Program-made: the position numbers and the translations under genes
Notes under the pieces: generated by a model
Seen by the model: the letters and a program-made list of their open reading frames with translations, nothing else
Database searches by the model: none
What the model was told of the DNA's origin: nothing
Shown: positions 49,601-59,186 of the stretch, piece by piece
Layout: each line of letters opens with the position of its first letter
Numbering within the stretch: position 1 is the first letter of the stretch
Assembly: GCA_009823395.1 (NCBI GenBank)
Contig: CM020518.1
Span: 14,514,501 to 14,578,500, forward strand
Length of the DNA: 64,000 bases
Direction: 5' to 3'
DNA from: Thamnaconus septentrionalis
Lineage: Eukaryota > Chordata > Actinopteri > Tetraodontiformes > Monacanthidae

Positions 49601-52600
49601 GCCGTGTATTTGAATTTGACACCCCTGGTCTATGCTAATGCATGTCATCCTGAATGCTTCATCCCTTGCCAGAAGGATTAAATAGATGTTTTTGTTTTTC
49701 GGTCTCAAGCCGCAGCACCTGCTGCCTGATTTCTCATATCCCAACAACCAACTGTTGAAGTTGGATGAGTTTTTCAAAACATAATGTGCAAACAGTCGTC
49801 TTCAGGCTACCAACTTCGCCACTGAGTAATAAACCCTAGACAGAGTTCAGATAACGCAGCATTTTGCAGGTGTTGCCAATTCAGTAGTGGCGCATTAACT
49901 GTGATGAACCAAGTTTAATGAAATGTAAATCTAATTCCCTAACATTTTACCCGATTACTGCTATGTAAATAATTCATTGCAAGGATTATTGAAGAATTAA
50001 TCAACAAGGCAAAAAAAATGCAACAGCCCTCTGCCTGCATGATTTCTTGACAAGTTTGCTTTAATGTCCCTCGGTGTTTAAAGTGTTTTTCCGCGAGATG
50101 TAGACTCTCTGCCTGCCATCTGCTATCAAAGTGCCTCTTTTCAGACGGCCTGCTGCTTATCCCTTTTGGAAGTGTTTCCAGCGAGGAGTAAAATGGCAGT
50201 GCCCTGAACTCACTCTTTGTCTCCTGTCAGCGGGGACCGCCGGTGGTTCTTGATGTCCTTTTAAAAGCTGCAGTTTGTATGCACTGCGCACTTGCGTTTT
50301 AAGCCGTTTTCAATCAGCGCAGCAATTTTTCCTGACGGCAGCGTCGGCTAATGGATGAGAGGTTTTTGGAAAATTACTTTTAACGCGACAAATGGTAACT
50401 TTTGGGAATAAACTGTTTATTTTACTCCACTGAGGCTTACCGGCAAAAAAATCACAATCTACCAATTATTAGAAACATATATAAACAATGCCGTTTATTT
50501 GGTGCTGACACGTCTCCCATGTGATGTTTGAAGAGACAGTGTAACTCTGTCACTGCCTCTAAGATGTCAGTGCCCCCAACTAGAGAAAGTGGTGTGTACA
50601 CTTCAGCAACCTAAAAGGTATCCAGCAAAATATATATACTTGTATACTTGCGAATACTATGGAACGGCAAGGTCAAAAGGTTCCTTTGAGGGATTCGATC
50701 AACATCAGAAGTTGTCTTGGTTGGAATGTTTGAATAATGCGCAATGCACCAAAGGCTTCTACACAACCAATGAAATTCCTGATGAATGCAGGTCGTATAT
50801 CTCAGGAGCCAAAAAAAAACCAAACTATTCTGCACTGTAAAATTAGAACACTTCACGAGATGCAAACCTGTGCAGGTATACAAAGGTACGAGCACTTCAA
50901 GGTTAAACTGTGGCACCATGGCAAAGTGGTTTTGAAATGCAGACAATGCAGGGTGCAAGAGTGAATCAAAAAAAAAAAAAAAATACAGTCTCCTCAGCAA
51001 CTTCGGTTCAGAACGTTGTGACATAATACGTGTGGTTCTTTGGGTATGTTTATAAAACAGGTAACTTTAGATCAGTCTAGACCCCTCTTTTCCCAGAGCA
51101 GGCATTTTCACTTAAGAGGGGAAATAATGTTCAGAAAAGCCGCACTCCCTCCTGGAGAATTTCCAAGGTGCAGGTATTGTGTGGGCTCAATATTCTGGCT
51201 CTCAACCTCAGCCTGCTACCGGAATCATATTCCCTTCAGCTTTTTCTGCCTCTGTAAGTCAACAGGACTGTTGGACAAATGGGACGACAAAAGTAGGAGG
51301 GCAGTGCTCGCACACAGACAATTTGTATGATGTTTGTTTATACGTTTGTCACGTTATCGTTTCATTCGTTCTCATTCATTTCATTCAAGCCACAGGCCCC
51401 GATGCCATCAGCTTCAGGTAGCTCAGGGAGTGTGCGGACCAGCTCAGTGAGGTGGTCCAGTACATGTTCAGCCTGAGCCTCAGCCTGGACACAGTGCCGG
51501 TCCTGTGGAAGACTTCCTGTGGGGTGCCGGTTCCTAAGATAGCCCATCCTAGTGAACTGAACCACTACAGACCTGTCGCCTTGACCTCCCAACTCAAGAA
51601 GACCATGGAGAGGATCATTCTCGGCCACCTCCGCACACTGTTGAGCTCTACGCTGGATCCGCTGCAGTTCACCTATTGTCCTGCAGTCGGGGTGGATGAT
51701 GCCATCATCTGCCTGCTGCATCGGGCCCTGACCCACCTGGAGTCCCTCGGGAGCACTGTGAGGGTCATGTTTTTTTGACTTCTCCAGCGCTTTCAACACC
51801 ATCCAGCCATTGCTGCTGCGGGGGAAGATGGAGGAGGCCGGCGTGGACACAAGAGCTGGCTGCTTAGACCATCAACTACCACTCTGACAGACCACAGTAC
51901 GTGAGGACAAATGGCTGTGTGTCAGATGCGGTAACCTGCAGCACGGGGGCCGCAGGGGACGGCGCTTTCTCCGTTCCTCTTCACACTTTACACAGTGGAC
52001 AACTCCAACCTCCGTCACCTGCAGAAGTTCTCCGATGACTCAGCCATTGTCGGCTTTAAATCAAAGGGGGATGAGCAGGAGTACAGAGGAGTCGTCTCGG
52101 AATTCGTAGACTGGTGTGAGCAGAACCACCTGCTGCTCAGCATGAACAAGATCAAGGAGCTTGCAGTTGATTTCCGTCGAACCACCCAAACACACACAGC
52201 CGTGAACATCCAGGGCTCGGACTTCGAGATAGTGGACTCATTCAAGTACCTGGGTGTTGATATGAACAATAAACTGGACTAGTCGTCAAATACCACAGCA
52301 ATCTACAAAAAGGGGCCAGAGCCTCATCCACCTGCTGAGGAGACTGAGGTCCTTCAGGGTCAGCAGGGCCCTTGTCCGGACTTTTTATGATACTGTGGTG
52401 GCCTCTGCAGTGTGCTACGCCATCGTGTGTTGGGGGAGTGGAGTCACAGACAGGGACAGGAGGAAACGGGACAAACTGGTGAGGAAAGCCAGCTCCGTCC
52501 TGGACTGTCCACTGGACTCCATCCAAGAGGTGATGGACAGAAGGACATTGGCCAAGCTGAACACCTCCCACGCCCTGCACCACACTGTGGAGAGCCTGAG

Positions 52601-54737
52601 CAGCTCCTTCAGCTCAAGACTGCTGCACCCTCAGTGCAAGAAGGAGCGCTACCCCAGGTCATTCCTGCCTGCAGCCATCAGGCTGTATCACTGCACTCAA
52701 TAAAACGCATCCTCTTAACAGCTTTACATTTTTTCTCAAAGGTGCAATTAAGTCTTATTTAGTGTCGGTATGTAGATAGCTGTAAACTCAACTGTCCATA
52801 CAATGTAAATATCTTATCCATTAATACCTACAAATATTTTTTATTGTCTTGTTTCTTTAATTAATATAATTCAATTTGATTAAGATAATATCAATCTTTT
52901 TGCACTATACAGTTTTGCTACTATAATTATGAAAATTTCCCCACTGTGGGATCAATAAAGGTGTTCTATTCTATTCTATTCTATTCAACATGCCACTCAC
53001 ATTCCCTCCAAATAATGACTTGGATGATCCCTTGTGTCCCTGGGATTTGTCACACAAAATAACAAGGTAAAGTTTGGGCTCCAAACTGGCAAGTATCAAA
53101 TGACACTAAGGAAGCTGCAGAGACAAAACTTGAGTTGAAATAAGAACAGGCAGCCAGATTAACCGGTCGCACCTCATCTTCACAAAGGGGATTTATATCA
53201 GCTGGTATTATGTCAGGCGTTCAACAGGGGTCTGTCCTTGGTCCTTTACGTTAATTCTGGCTTAATAATGAGTCTTAATGCTCATTTGTTCAGGTATTTT
53301 ATTCAAATACCTTAATGTTAGCGAGAAAAACAGACAGACAGAAAACAAAATGATGCTAAAATTGTATTGAATGTGATCTTAATAAGGCCCTCCTCACTAA
53401 GGAGGCTGTTTACAAGTGAGCAATTGTCTTGAGTGACCCTGGTAGGATACTTATCTGTCTACGTTTTTATGGCAGAACAATGTACTGATATATCAGTATA
53501 TATCTATTTTTATGCTGAGGATAGATAGGATATTCAACTCTGAAAGGGACTGAGGACTGACTCATCGAAAGGAATAATTTCACACCAATGCTAACAAATA
53601 TTTTCATCTAATCGGACTCTGGATACATATTACAAGACCCCAAAGGAATGTTTTGATAGAATTTGCCTGAGCATTAGTGGTTTTCTCATCAGGCAAATGT
53701 TGTGTTCTAACAAGGTGCACAGGCGCTTGGTTAATTAGGTGTAGTTTTGCAAACGAAAAAGAACGAAAAAGAAAAGATTACACAAGCGACATTTCATGTG
53801 CTAGAAGCTCTTTTTGCGCAGTGCTCCGAGATCTAAGGCACCAGCACTAATGAATCGAAGGCTCCACATGTTTTTTCCTTCTCCCTCTTCTTCTCGAAGC
53901 AGGTAAACAAACCCATATCTTTAAATGGTGTTACCCTCACTTCTGCTAAGAGCACTCAGCAGAAATGAGGCATGGGGAGACATCTTTGAATTTTACATGG
54001 GGCTGAGATCACATGGCAGTAGTGCAAATCGGCTCCCCATTCATGAATAGCTGGAAAAGGCATCTCGTTCATGCGCTCTAAAACACCGGCACCATTATTT
54101 AAATTCAGGGTCTCCTTTCACTGAACTTTGCGGCAGAGCAACAATTTGTGACAAGAGAGCATTTCATCTCCCGCTCATTTTGAGCAAATATGACAAATCA
54201 AAACAAACAGCACTCTGGCTGAGCGACATGCACGCATGCAAAGGCCCTGTAGGACCCGCAAATGGATCCGCAATTTGCAGGCAACAATTGTGTGGACTAA
54301 TGCAGCCATCCCGATCAGTGCTTTGCAAATTGCTTTTGTCAAATGGGCCTCTGTATTTCAGCTGTGAAATATCAAGTGTGTGGTGTAATTAAATGTTTTT
54401 GTTTACTGTTTTCTCGTGCATCAGCTGTATTGACTCTGGAAATCAACCAAATGCTGTTTTAGCGAGGCTTTACATTGAAGCCCCATAAATACTGAGCAGC
54501 TGTTAGATAGGGGAGAAAGATGCGTTAAAAAACAATAAAAAAAAATAATAATAATTAAAAAAAAAACAGGCGATCGTGACATTATCCAAACAACATTTTT
54601 AATTTAGATTTTAATTTGGATGTAGTGTTTACTTACCGTCTGGTAGGTGATAATAAACTTCATCAAGTGGCCAACGGGCATGTTCTGAGTGAGGAATTCT
54701 CTCTGACTGGGCAGCGCTGGCTGGTAGTGGATCTTGG
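27790..54737 (-). CDS. Flavin monoamine-oxidase-like gene, 3' five exons (partial)
   Basis: Five minus-strand exons (54737-54637, 46285-46127, 42173-42087, 40116-40016, 28123-27790) join with GT-AG introns and matching phases into one frame of about 260 residues, colinear with the C-terminal half of monoamine oxidases. MAOs oxidatively deaminate amines at the outer mitochondrial membrane using FAD bound to a cysteine. The visible part holds the Lys near the flavin (in GHLMK), the SGGC covalent-FAD motif, GSETAT and a C-terminal membrane anchor. The N-terminal Rossmann half was not found and must lie beyond 64000 if the gene is intact. Two features differ from human MAO-A/B: Cys is followed by Pro rather than Tyr, and the exon sizes (101, 159, 87, 101, 334) look different. 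It is therefore probably a MAO-like paralogue rather than the classical mao gene. No frameshift or stop interrupts the visible coding sequence. Confidence 0.93.
28645..28670. repeat. (CTG)n trinucleotide repeat
   Basis: Eight to nine CTG/GCT units within the last oxidase intron. Frames here encode Ala or Leu runs only. Confidence 0.93.
31860..32420. other. Candidate conserved non-coding segment
   Basis: Non-repetitive and CpG-containing, with clustered homeodomain-type words: TAATCCCTGCC near 32029, CATTAATCC near 32173, TTTAATTAATCTGACCGG near 32249 and GATTCATTAATG near 32276. It sits inside the last oxidase intron. Conservation is not demonstrated. Confidence 0.25.
35733..35764. repeat. 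(GCTCTGT)n heptamer repeat
   Basis: About four and a half perfect tandem copies of GCTCTGT. Confidence 0.95.
36609..37534. mobile_element. Non-autonomous hAT transposon with nested insert
   Basis: The left end CAGGGCTCGGCAACC and the right end (opposite strand CAGGGGTCGGCGACC) are a good terminal inverted repeat. The flanking octamers CTCTAGCC (36601-36608) and CTCTAGCT (37535-37542) match at seven of eight positions. The sub-terminal sequence (AAAGAGCCATTTGGACCC) is that of a very common fish hAT family. The inner part, about 37170-37400, is related to the insert found inside the hAT element at 48215-49627. No transposase frame remains. Confidence 0.82.
36830..36842 (+). promoter_or_regulatory. 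CTCF-like motif carried by the hAT element
   Basis: CCGCTAGGGGGCG matches the core of the CTCF consensus (CCNNNAGGGGGCG) closely and lies inside the transposon. Binding is an inference from the motif alone. Confidence 0.35.
38051..38240 (+). mobile_element. Probable hAT-like element fragment (left end)
   Basis: CAGGGGTGCACACCCCTTTTC followed by AAGCTACTTATATAATGG and ACCCACCTACTATAAAATT resembles the left end of another common fish hAT-type repeat. No right end or target duplication was found, so it is a fragment at best. Confidence 0.4.
39160..39640. other. Candidate conserved non-coding segment
   Basis: The sequence is non-repetitive except for a C-rich stretch at 39485-39540. It contains TTGCTTAATTAATTTTCGATC near 39202, TTACGTAATGAGC near 39409 and TTAATGCCATTATGG near 39443. 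These fit homeodomain and bZIP-type sites. It lies about 380 bp downstream, in gene orientation, of the oxidase exon at 40016-40116. Confidence 0.25.
40016..40116 (-). CDS. Oxidase exon with covalent-FAD cysteine
   Basis: The acceptor CCGACCCTGCAG precedes 40116 and the donor AG|GTAATC follows 40016. The 101-nt exon starts in phase 0 and ends two bases into a codon. It reads [14 protein letters not shown], then [22 protein letters not shown] is the MAO signature in which the Cys thiol is bonded to the flavin. In human MAO-A the next residue is Tyr407, half of the aromatic cage; here it is Pro. The rest aligns without gaps to the MAO segment leading to the RIYFAG motif in the next exon. Confidence 0.95.
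40117..42086 (-). other. Oxidase intron (about 2 kb)
   Basis: Donor GTAAGT at 42086 and acceptor CTGCAG at 40117. It contains a poly-A tract near 40300 and one copy (41847-41957) of a local ~100-bp repeat found again at 43262-43362. No other gene was seen. Confidence 0.85.
41847..41957 (+). repeat. Low-copy repeat, copy 1
   Basis: A segment containing AAAGGGCAGAA, CCAATAGCAGTGCACGTCAG and AAAGCCACTAC is repeated in the same orientation at 43262-43362 with scattered substitutions and small gaps. The pair brackets the oxidase exon at 42087-42173. Its transposon family, if any, is not known to me. Confidence 0.75.
42087..42173 (-). CDS. Oxidase exon (87 nt, helical segment before FAD site)
   Basis: The acceptor CTGTTTGCAG precedes 42173 and the donor AAA|GTAAGT follows 42087. 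The exon is 29 codons in phase 0: [15 protein letters not shown], then [14 protein letters not shown]. It matches the MAO stretch that human MAO-A reads as [20 protein letters not shown] and VHYEEK, just before the SGGC exon. It is too short and lacks a Met, so an ORF scan would miss it; splice signals and colinearity identify it. Confidence 0.94.
42753..42778. repeat. (CA)n microsatellite
   Basis: Thirteen CA units inside an oxidase intron. Confidence 0.95.
43081..43475 (+). repeat. Locally duplicated segment pair flanking repeat copy 2
   Basis: Two similar blocks (about 43105-43245 and 43368-43475) share ACAGTTCCTTCT, ATGATGA, GAGGATCAGGGACGTT, a T-rich tract, GGAGAACT and CAATTCTAC in the same order. 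Between them lies the second copy of the 41847-41957 repeat (43262-43362). The whole looks like an old tandem duplication of a composite unit that has since diverged. Confidence 0.65.
43785..43856 (-). mobile_element. Antisense L2-type LINE tail fragment
   Basis: Read on the minus strand, TACTGGCGACCTGTCCAGG followed by the pattern expected of an L2-type 3' tail resembles, in diverged form, the insertion at 9614-9752. It is short and has no recognisable target duplication. Confidence 0.5.
44774..45510 (+). mobile_element. Non-autonomous PIF/Harbinger transposon
   Basis: The left end GGGCGTGTGTTCATTGCCTC and the right end (opposite strand GGGCGTGTTTTCATTGCCTC) are near-perfect terminal inverted repeats, flanked by TTA trinucleotides at 44771-44773 and 45511-45513. 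GGG-starting ends with a 3-bp TTA/TNA duplication are the hallmark of PIF/Harbinger elements. The 737-bp body keeps no transposase. A frame ending at 45370 reads [20 protein letters not shown] and then [10 protein letters not shown], like the charged helical C-terminus of the Harbinger Myb-like accessory protein, suggesting internal deletion from an autonomous copy. Confidence 0.85.
45760..45985 (+). pseudogene. Tc1-like transposase relic (C-terminal half)
   Basis: The plus-strand frame reads [17 protein letters not shown] and, a little later, VIAGMF. These match the MAO-unrelated Tc1 transposase segment RIWRKQHESMDPSCL...VWGMFSW. The final part encodes [16 protein letters not shown] sequence corresponding to the transposase C-terminus, and the end GGCCAGTGAGTGTAATTGG resembles the element's terminal repeat. 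The middle is deleted and the frame is shifted, so it is inactive. Confidence 0.65.
46127..46285 (-). CDS. Oxidase exon (159 nt, substrate-domain segment)
   Basis: The acceptor CTCCTCTGCAG precedes 46285 and the donor GAG|GTAATG follows 46127. The exon is 53 codons in phase 0. It reads [15 protein letters not shown], then [15 protein letters not shown] and [18 protein letters not shown]. The FWxxKxFxG start and the D-x-T-x-P-x-G-N block match human MAO-A (FWRKKDYCG, DDTKPEGN), in the part of the protein that shapes the substrate side of the active site. No stop or frameshift is present. Confidence 0.95.
46564..46604. repeat. (AAAT)n microsatellite
   Basis: About nine AAAT units in the oxidase intron. 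Confidence 0.95.
48215..49627. mobile_element. Non-autonomous hAT transposon
   Basis: The right end, read on the opposite strand, is CAGGGGTGTCAAATTC, and the left end has the matching GTCAAACTCAAGACCCGG preceded by a decayed terminus. Both are the signature of a widespread hAT family (CAGGGGTGTCAAACTC...GGCCCG). The flanking octamers ATCTATGT (48207-48214) and GTCTATGC (49628-49635) agree at six of eight bases. The 1413-bp copy has no transposase frame and contains a nested repeat at about 48540-48857. Confidence 0.75.
48540..48857. mobile_element. Nested element inside the hAT copy
   Basis: The left end GTTTAGCCGTTTATCCACACC and the right end (opposite strand GGCCGTTTACACGGCAACAG) form an imperfect inverted repeat. 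The interior CTTCTTCCGCCTTCAGGGAG, GAGGCGCCACACCTGGCC and GGTACTACAT is clearly related to 37170-37400 inside the other hAT element. It is probably a small non-autonomous DNA transposon of unknown family. Confidence 0.55.
51380..52986 (+). pseudogene. 5'-truncated, broken Rex/L2-like LINE reverse transcriptase
   Basis: Frames in succession encode conserved reverse-transcriptase pieces: [28 protein letters not shown], then [11 protein letters not shown] (the catalytic F-x-DD box, with Ser in place of the usual Ala), FKYLGVDM and a C-terminal segment ending [15 protein letters not shown]. Frameshifts and stops separate them (for example at 51776, 51880 and 52280), so it is dead. The 3'UTR ends CCCCACTGTGGGATCAATAAAG followed by a TTCTA pentamer tail (52964-52986), typical of fish Jockey-superfamily LINEs. 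The endonuclease domain is missing. It lies antisense to the oxidase gene. Confidence 0.88.
52964..52986. repeat. (TTCTA)n LINE tail
   Basis: About four and a half TTCTA units form the 3' tail of the LINE copy. Confidence 0.93.
54637..54737 (-). CDS. First visible oxidase exon (contains flavin-proximal Lys)
   Basis: The acceptor CACCCCAACAG precedes 54737 and the donor ACG|GTAAGT follows 54637. The 101-nt exon begins with the last two bases of a split codon (GCC = Ala if the previous exon ends in G), then reads [14 protein letters not shown] and [17 protein letters not shown]. It matches the human MAO-A segment KIHFNPPLP...VPLGSVIKCIVYY. The Lys in GHLMK aligns with MAO-A Lys305, which contacts flavin N5 through water. 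I searched 54738-64000 for the preceding exon (expected to end in a VILAxPPxLxA-like strand) and found none. Confidence 0.95.
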
Positions 54738-55750
54738 CTGTTGGGGTGAAGCAGCACACCATTAATCACAAAATTAATAGAAACGAAAAGGTATCCTTTT
54801 TAACACAGCCTCCCTGCTCTGACCTGCTTTGCTTGTTTGTTTTTTTCAGGGGAAAAGCTAACTGCAGACCTGCAAAAAGGTAAAATTGAAATGTGAGAAG
54901 GCAGAGAGCACACTCGAACTAATCTCTCCGCTCATCAGGTCGGATCTGTCTTGACTCGTTTTACCAGTGGCCTCGGCCTCCTGAGAAACATTTTCCGATT
55001 CAGATCTCTGTGGGCCGCCGAGCACTAATCTCTACGCTAACATCCATAAAGGCTCCATCTCACTGATTCGAGAGCAGCCGAGTGACTTCATCGCCAAAGC
55101 AAGAGCTGGTGCCGGTGTTACATATGCATGCGAGCCACACCACTGCTTACTGCCGCGCCGCCCTGGCACGCTGAGCAACATCTGGCCAAAAGCCAGGCTT
55201 TTAACGAATGAACCAGTGGAAGATGTGAGACATCATTTTGAAACTGTCAGGGGGCTGTCAGCAACCTCAAAAATAATGCACCTAATGCTAAATAAAATTG
55301 ATGAGCCCGGAGCAGTAAAATTGAAAAACAGCGACATGATAAGTGGCTTCGGACCAATTTGACACGGGCACTTAGACGTTCCGAGTGACAGCACTGTACA
55401 CATGACATACGGCCTGTCAACTTCTGTCATGGTCACAATGCCACTTGTTTTGACACCAAAACAGTTGGGAGTCGGAGTTCAGCAAAGGAAACGTCACATT
55501 ACACGACAAGCAGATGACAGTCAGATGAGACCTTTTTTTGTCCCCATGACCGAAGTTTCCCCTCCCCCCCCCAAAATGAGATGTAACAGAGTGGTGTCTC
55601 TGAGTGCTTTCCATCAACGTCACCATTTCTGTCCACAACGGATAATTTATCGAACGGCGCCAACAGCTCCATCGTCAGAGTAGCAATTGTAAATCCAAAA
55701 ACAGCAGAATAATACTTGCAGTTCTATGACTGACTTACTGAAATTCGTTT
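54738..55750. other. Oxidase intron or upstream DNA, nothing recognised
   Basis: No further exon or repeat was supported between the first visible oxidase exon and the RTE fragment. Confidence 0.4.
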
Positions 55751-55755
55751 CCTCT

Positions 55756-56095
55756 GCAGGGTGGCAGCTCTGACACCTGGTAGGAGCTCAGAGAAGAACC
55801 ACTGCTCTTCCACATCGAAATGAGCCAGTAGAGGTGACCAGGTTATCTGCCACTGGAATACCACCTTGGGGAAGAGTTTAGATCATGTCCCACTGGGAGG
55901 AGGCCCAGAGGAAGACGCAGGACCCGCTGAAGGGACTAGACGGGAGGGTCTCTAGGCTCGCCTCAGGATCCCACCCAGTTGAGAGAGAGTCTAGGGGGAG
56001 GGCATTCCTTAGTCAGACTGTGGACCCCACGACCCGGACCCAGATAAGCAGAGGAAACTGACTGAATGACGGACTCACTGACTGACTGACTGACT
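55756..56095 (+). mobile_element. 5'-truncated RTE-type (Rex3-like) LINE 3' end
   Basis: The sequence ATGTCCCACTGGGAGGAGGC, GACGCAGGACCCGCTGAAGG and CCACGACCCGGACCCAGATAAGC is the C-terminal coding end and tail of an RTE-clade LINE common in fish. The encoded peptide SHWEEAQRKTQDPL corresponds to the usual RPTGRRPRGRPRTRW-type end in degraded form. The tail is a CTGA-type tetranucleotide repeat (about 56077-56095) rather than the usual GGAT. Stops interrupt the frame. Confidence 0.75.
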
Positions 56096-59000
56096 CCTGG
56101 AGAAACACAATTTCAATTTCTGCCTGTACAACATGCAACATGATTTCTATTATAAAAACAAGTTTAAAATTGTAGTATGTTGAGATTGATATTTCTTTGA
56201 AATAGTAAAAATACAATATATTAAATAAAAATGACAACATAATTTGTATATTGACCAACTATTAAATCAGACAGTTTTTAAGTTGTCTCTCCCTTCCCCG
56301 TGTTAGCACACTGACTGTTGCTCTTGCTTAGCTCTGCTTCACTTTCTAAAAAAAAAAACAAAAAAAAAAACAGCTTAAAATGAAGATATTCTTGTTTTGG
56401 TTGTTACTTACAAGAACCTAAAATTGGAAATAATAACACAAAAAAAAGTTGTGTCACCATAAAAAAAAAAAAGCTTACTTTAGTAAGCTGTCCTCTGAGT
56501 TCCATCTGCTGGTCCAAAAGCTCTTAACTCTATCGTCTTCTTCAAAGGTGGCCCAAGTCAGCCCATGGCTCGGATGATTTCTTTCCACGCCGCTAAAGTT
56601 CAAACAGAGTGTTCTATTTATGCTGCTCCAGCTGGCCGTTCCTCCTGCTTCCTCTCCTTTTATCTGACTGAGTGTGATGTGTCTGACTTAATCATTGTCA
56701 CTTCTGTTGCCGGCCATGCCTCCCGTGCACTGCTCTTTCTTCTCCTCTCCCTGTTTTCATGCTTTCTATGTTCAAACATGGAAAGGCTGCAAGACGGCCT
56801 GGACCAGCCTTCAGGCTTTCCATGAAGCATGACAAAAAGCAAAAAAAAGAGGAAATGCCGTGATGAGCAAAACCTTCACGGACAAGGAAAATCTCCATAT
56901 GAGACATTCATGCCAGGTAGGACTTTATGGTATCACCATGATCCAACATAAATAGGAGTTTAAGAACTGCCAGCGTAGAATATAACTGTCTTATCCTCCA
57001 CATCTGTTAGTGCTTGCATTTGATTGGACCATCTGGATAGATGAGACCAAAGTGCATTATTTACAAAAAGAGAAGCACTTAATGGAAATGTATTTTCATT
57101 GGATATGTATTTTTGTTTATATATTTATTTATCTTCATTTTTTAAGCAAATATGTTTGAAAACTTTGGTTTGCACTGGTGATAAAATTGCGCAAGAAATG
57201 GCATCCAGCAATGCTTTGCTACTACTTTTGGTTGCGCCATGTGATGTGTCATGCTTGTCAGTACAAGCCAAGCCAAAATCGTCCAGAGCTCTTTCTTCGC
57301 CAATTCTGACAAAGTGGCTGTTGTAAAAGACAAAAAATTGTGCAGTTGTGACAGCCAAGTGTTTTCCAAGCGGGTCTTTGAGGTAACAAAGAAGATTTGG
57401 AGATTCTTGACAACAAGTAAATCAAGAATTTGGCACAGAGAAGTTGGTAGCGGCAGAACATTCAGTCAAATTACAAATGCCCGTGTGCAACAGCATTGAA
57501 TAGCATTGGAAAAAAAACCTAGAATGGTTTTGTTTGTCGAAAACTAGCTCAGATGTCAGGAAGCACTTTGAAACCTTTTATTTACAGAATATGAGTTTTA
57601 TCCTTCGGCCACAGAGGGTAAAAAGAGGGTATAATGCCCTTGGACCAAACTTCAGAGGGTGAAGCAAGTTCCCTCTAAGCATGCTGACACAATCCAAATC
57701 CACACCATTCTCCAAAGCACTTTCATGTGACAGTTCGTCAGAAGACTTTTTTTTTTTATTACTATTTTGTCATCTCACAGCTGCAAGTTCAAGAGAGACC
57801 GATGGCTCCAGAGCAGTGTGCACAACTTCAGTTTAACTCTGCCTAACCCCCTCTACCCTCTGACTTCTGAGGACACCACCTTTCTCAGAGTGCTTACTTT
57901 TAATCATTCCTCCGTCTTTTGGACCCAGTATTCTTCTTCATGAATTATTAGAGGATTATTCATCACATTTGAATGACGATGATCTCACTATCCCAATTTC
58001 CTGTGACTGACCCGTGACTTCGGCAAGTTGCGTCGACTTTCCATCACTCTCTCACTCACGCACTTTGCGTCAAGGTATTTTGGTGTCTCTGACTGACAGA
58101 GGGAAGAGAGAGGAAGAGAAAATGAAGAACCACGAAAAGCCACTTGAATTAAGAACTAACTCGGAGCGTGAGGATGACTCAAAACTGCAGTTGCAGAGTG
58201 ACAATTTTTGGTGCTGCATAGGTACATCTTCTGACTGTGCCTTTATCTGCAGCAGTATTCATGTCGTAATGTCAGTCAAAAAAGGAATTAGCATGTCCTA
58301 CTTTCGGTCTTTGGCAAAAACAACAAGATTTTTTTTTTTTAGGAAGGCCACAGACACAAATTGCTGGATCAATTCCTGGCCTCTTAAAGGGAACGTTAAT
58401 GCTGAGAAGCAGACAAAACTAAACTAAAACAAACAAAATACAACAATACGATAATTGTATTCACTCCAGTCAATCTGCGGCAAATGTCATTTACTAATTC
58501 GCAGATTAAAGATGGAATCCTAGAAATCGATCAAAAGGGAAAACCAGTTGTCCCCTAATGCAATACGTAGTCCTTGATACTGTACCAAAAAAAGTAAATG
58601 AAAGACTGCTTGATGCAACTGACACACATACTTCAGCCACTCACAATGGAGAAAGACCAAGACAACCAGTCACAGAAAGAAAATAAATAAATAAACAAAC
58701 CCAAGAGAAATCTCTTCCAACTGAGCGCTCTAAAAAGAGAAAAACAGATGACAAAAACAAAGCTTTTAATCAAGGCCGGACAAACACAAACAACAAGCTT
58801 CTTTTCTACTCCCCCCATATGCAGCAGAGAACCAATATGGTTCACATTCTCAAGCAAACACATGCTGAAGTGAGAGTTCACGGTCTTTTTGGAGCAGTGG
58901 CCGCTGGCATGTCTGCTGTATGTGACACCCCGGGGGCCACAGCGACCGTTGAAGGAGAAGATATAAGAAGGAACGCAGAAACGCAAAGATGATTTATATT

Positions 59001-59186
59001 GGAAGAGTTCCAAAGCTTGCTTATCTTTTGGGTCTTTTTTGTTTACAACAGCCTCCATTGAGTGTCACACATATTTTGTTTGCCTTAGGTGCAGGGCATT
59101 CCTATATCTGTGTCGCACTGACATGGCAGTGATCAGACTTTGCCTTTCTTGCTGAAGCTCACGATGGAGCCCCGTGTTCGAGTGCA
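56096..59186. other. Non-coding DNA, nothing recognised
   Basis: Three kilobases with A-rich tracts (56350-56370, 56440-56475) and several chance frames, including a 141-codon minus-strand frame at 59058-58633 without domain similarity. No splice-supported exon matching the missing oxidase part was found. Confidence 0.4.

Larger units (their letters stand above)
46286..54636 (-). other. Oxidase intron (8.4 kb)
   Basis: Donor GTAAGT at 54636 and acceptor TCTGCAG at 46286. It contains an AAAT microsatellite (46564-46604), a hAT element with a nested insert (48215-49627) and a broken LINE (51380-52986). The stretches 46605-48200, 49640-51370 and 52990-54630 hold no feature I can support. Confidence 0.85.

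Noticed and set aside
58633..59058. 141-codon minus-strand frame as a missing oxidase exon or separate gene
   Set aside because: No MAO motif, no domain and no coherent splice sites.
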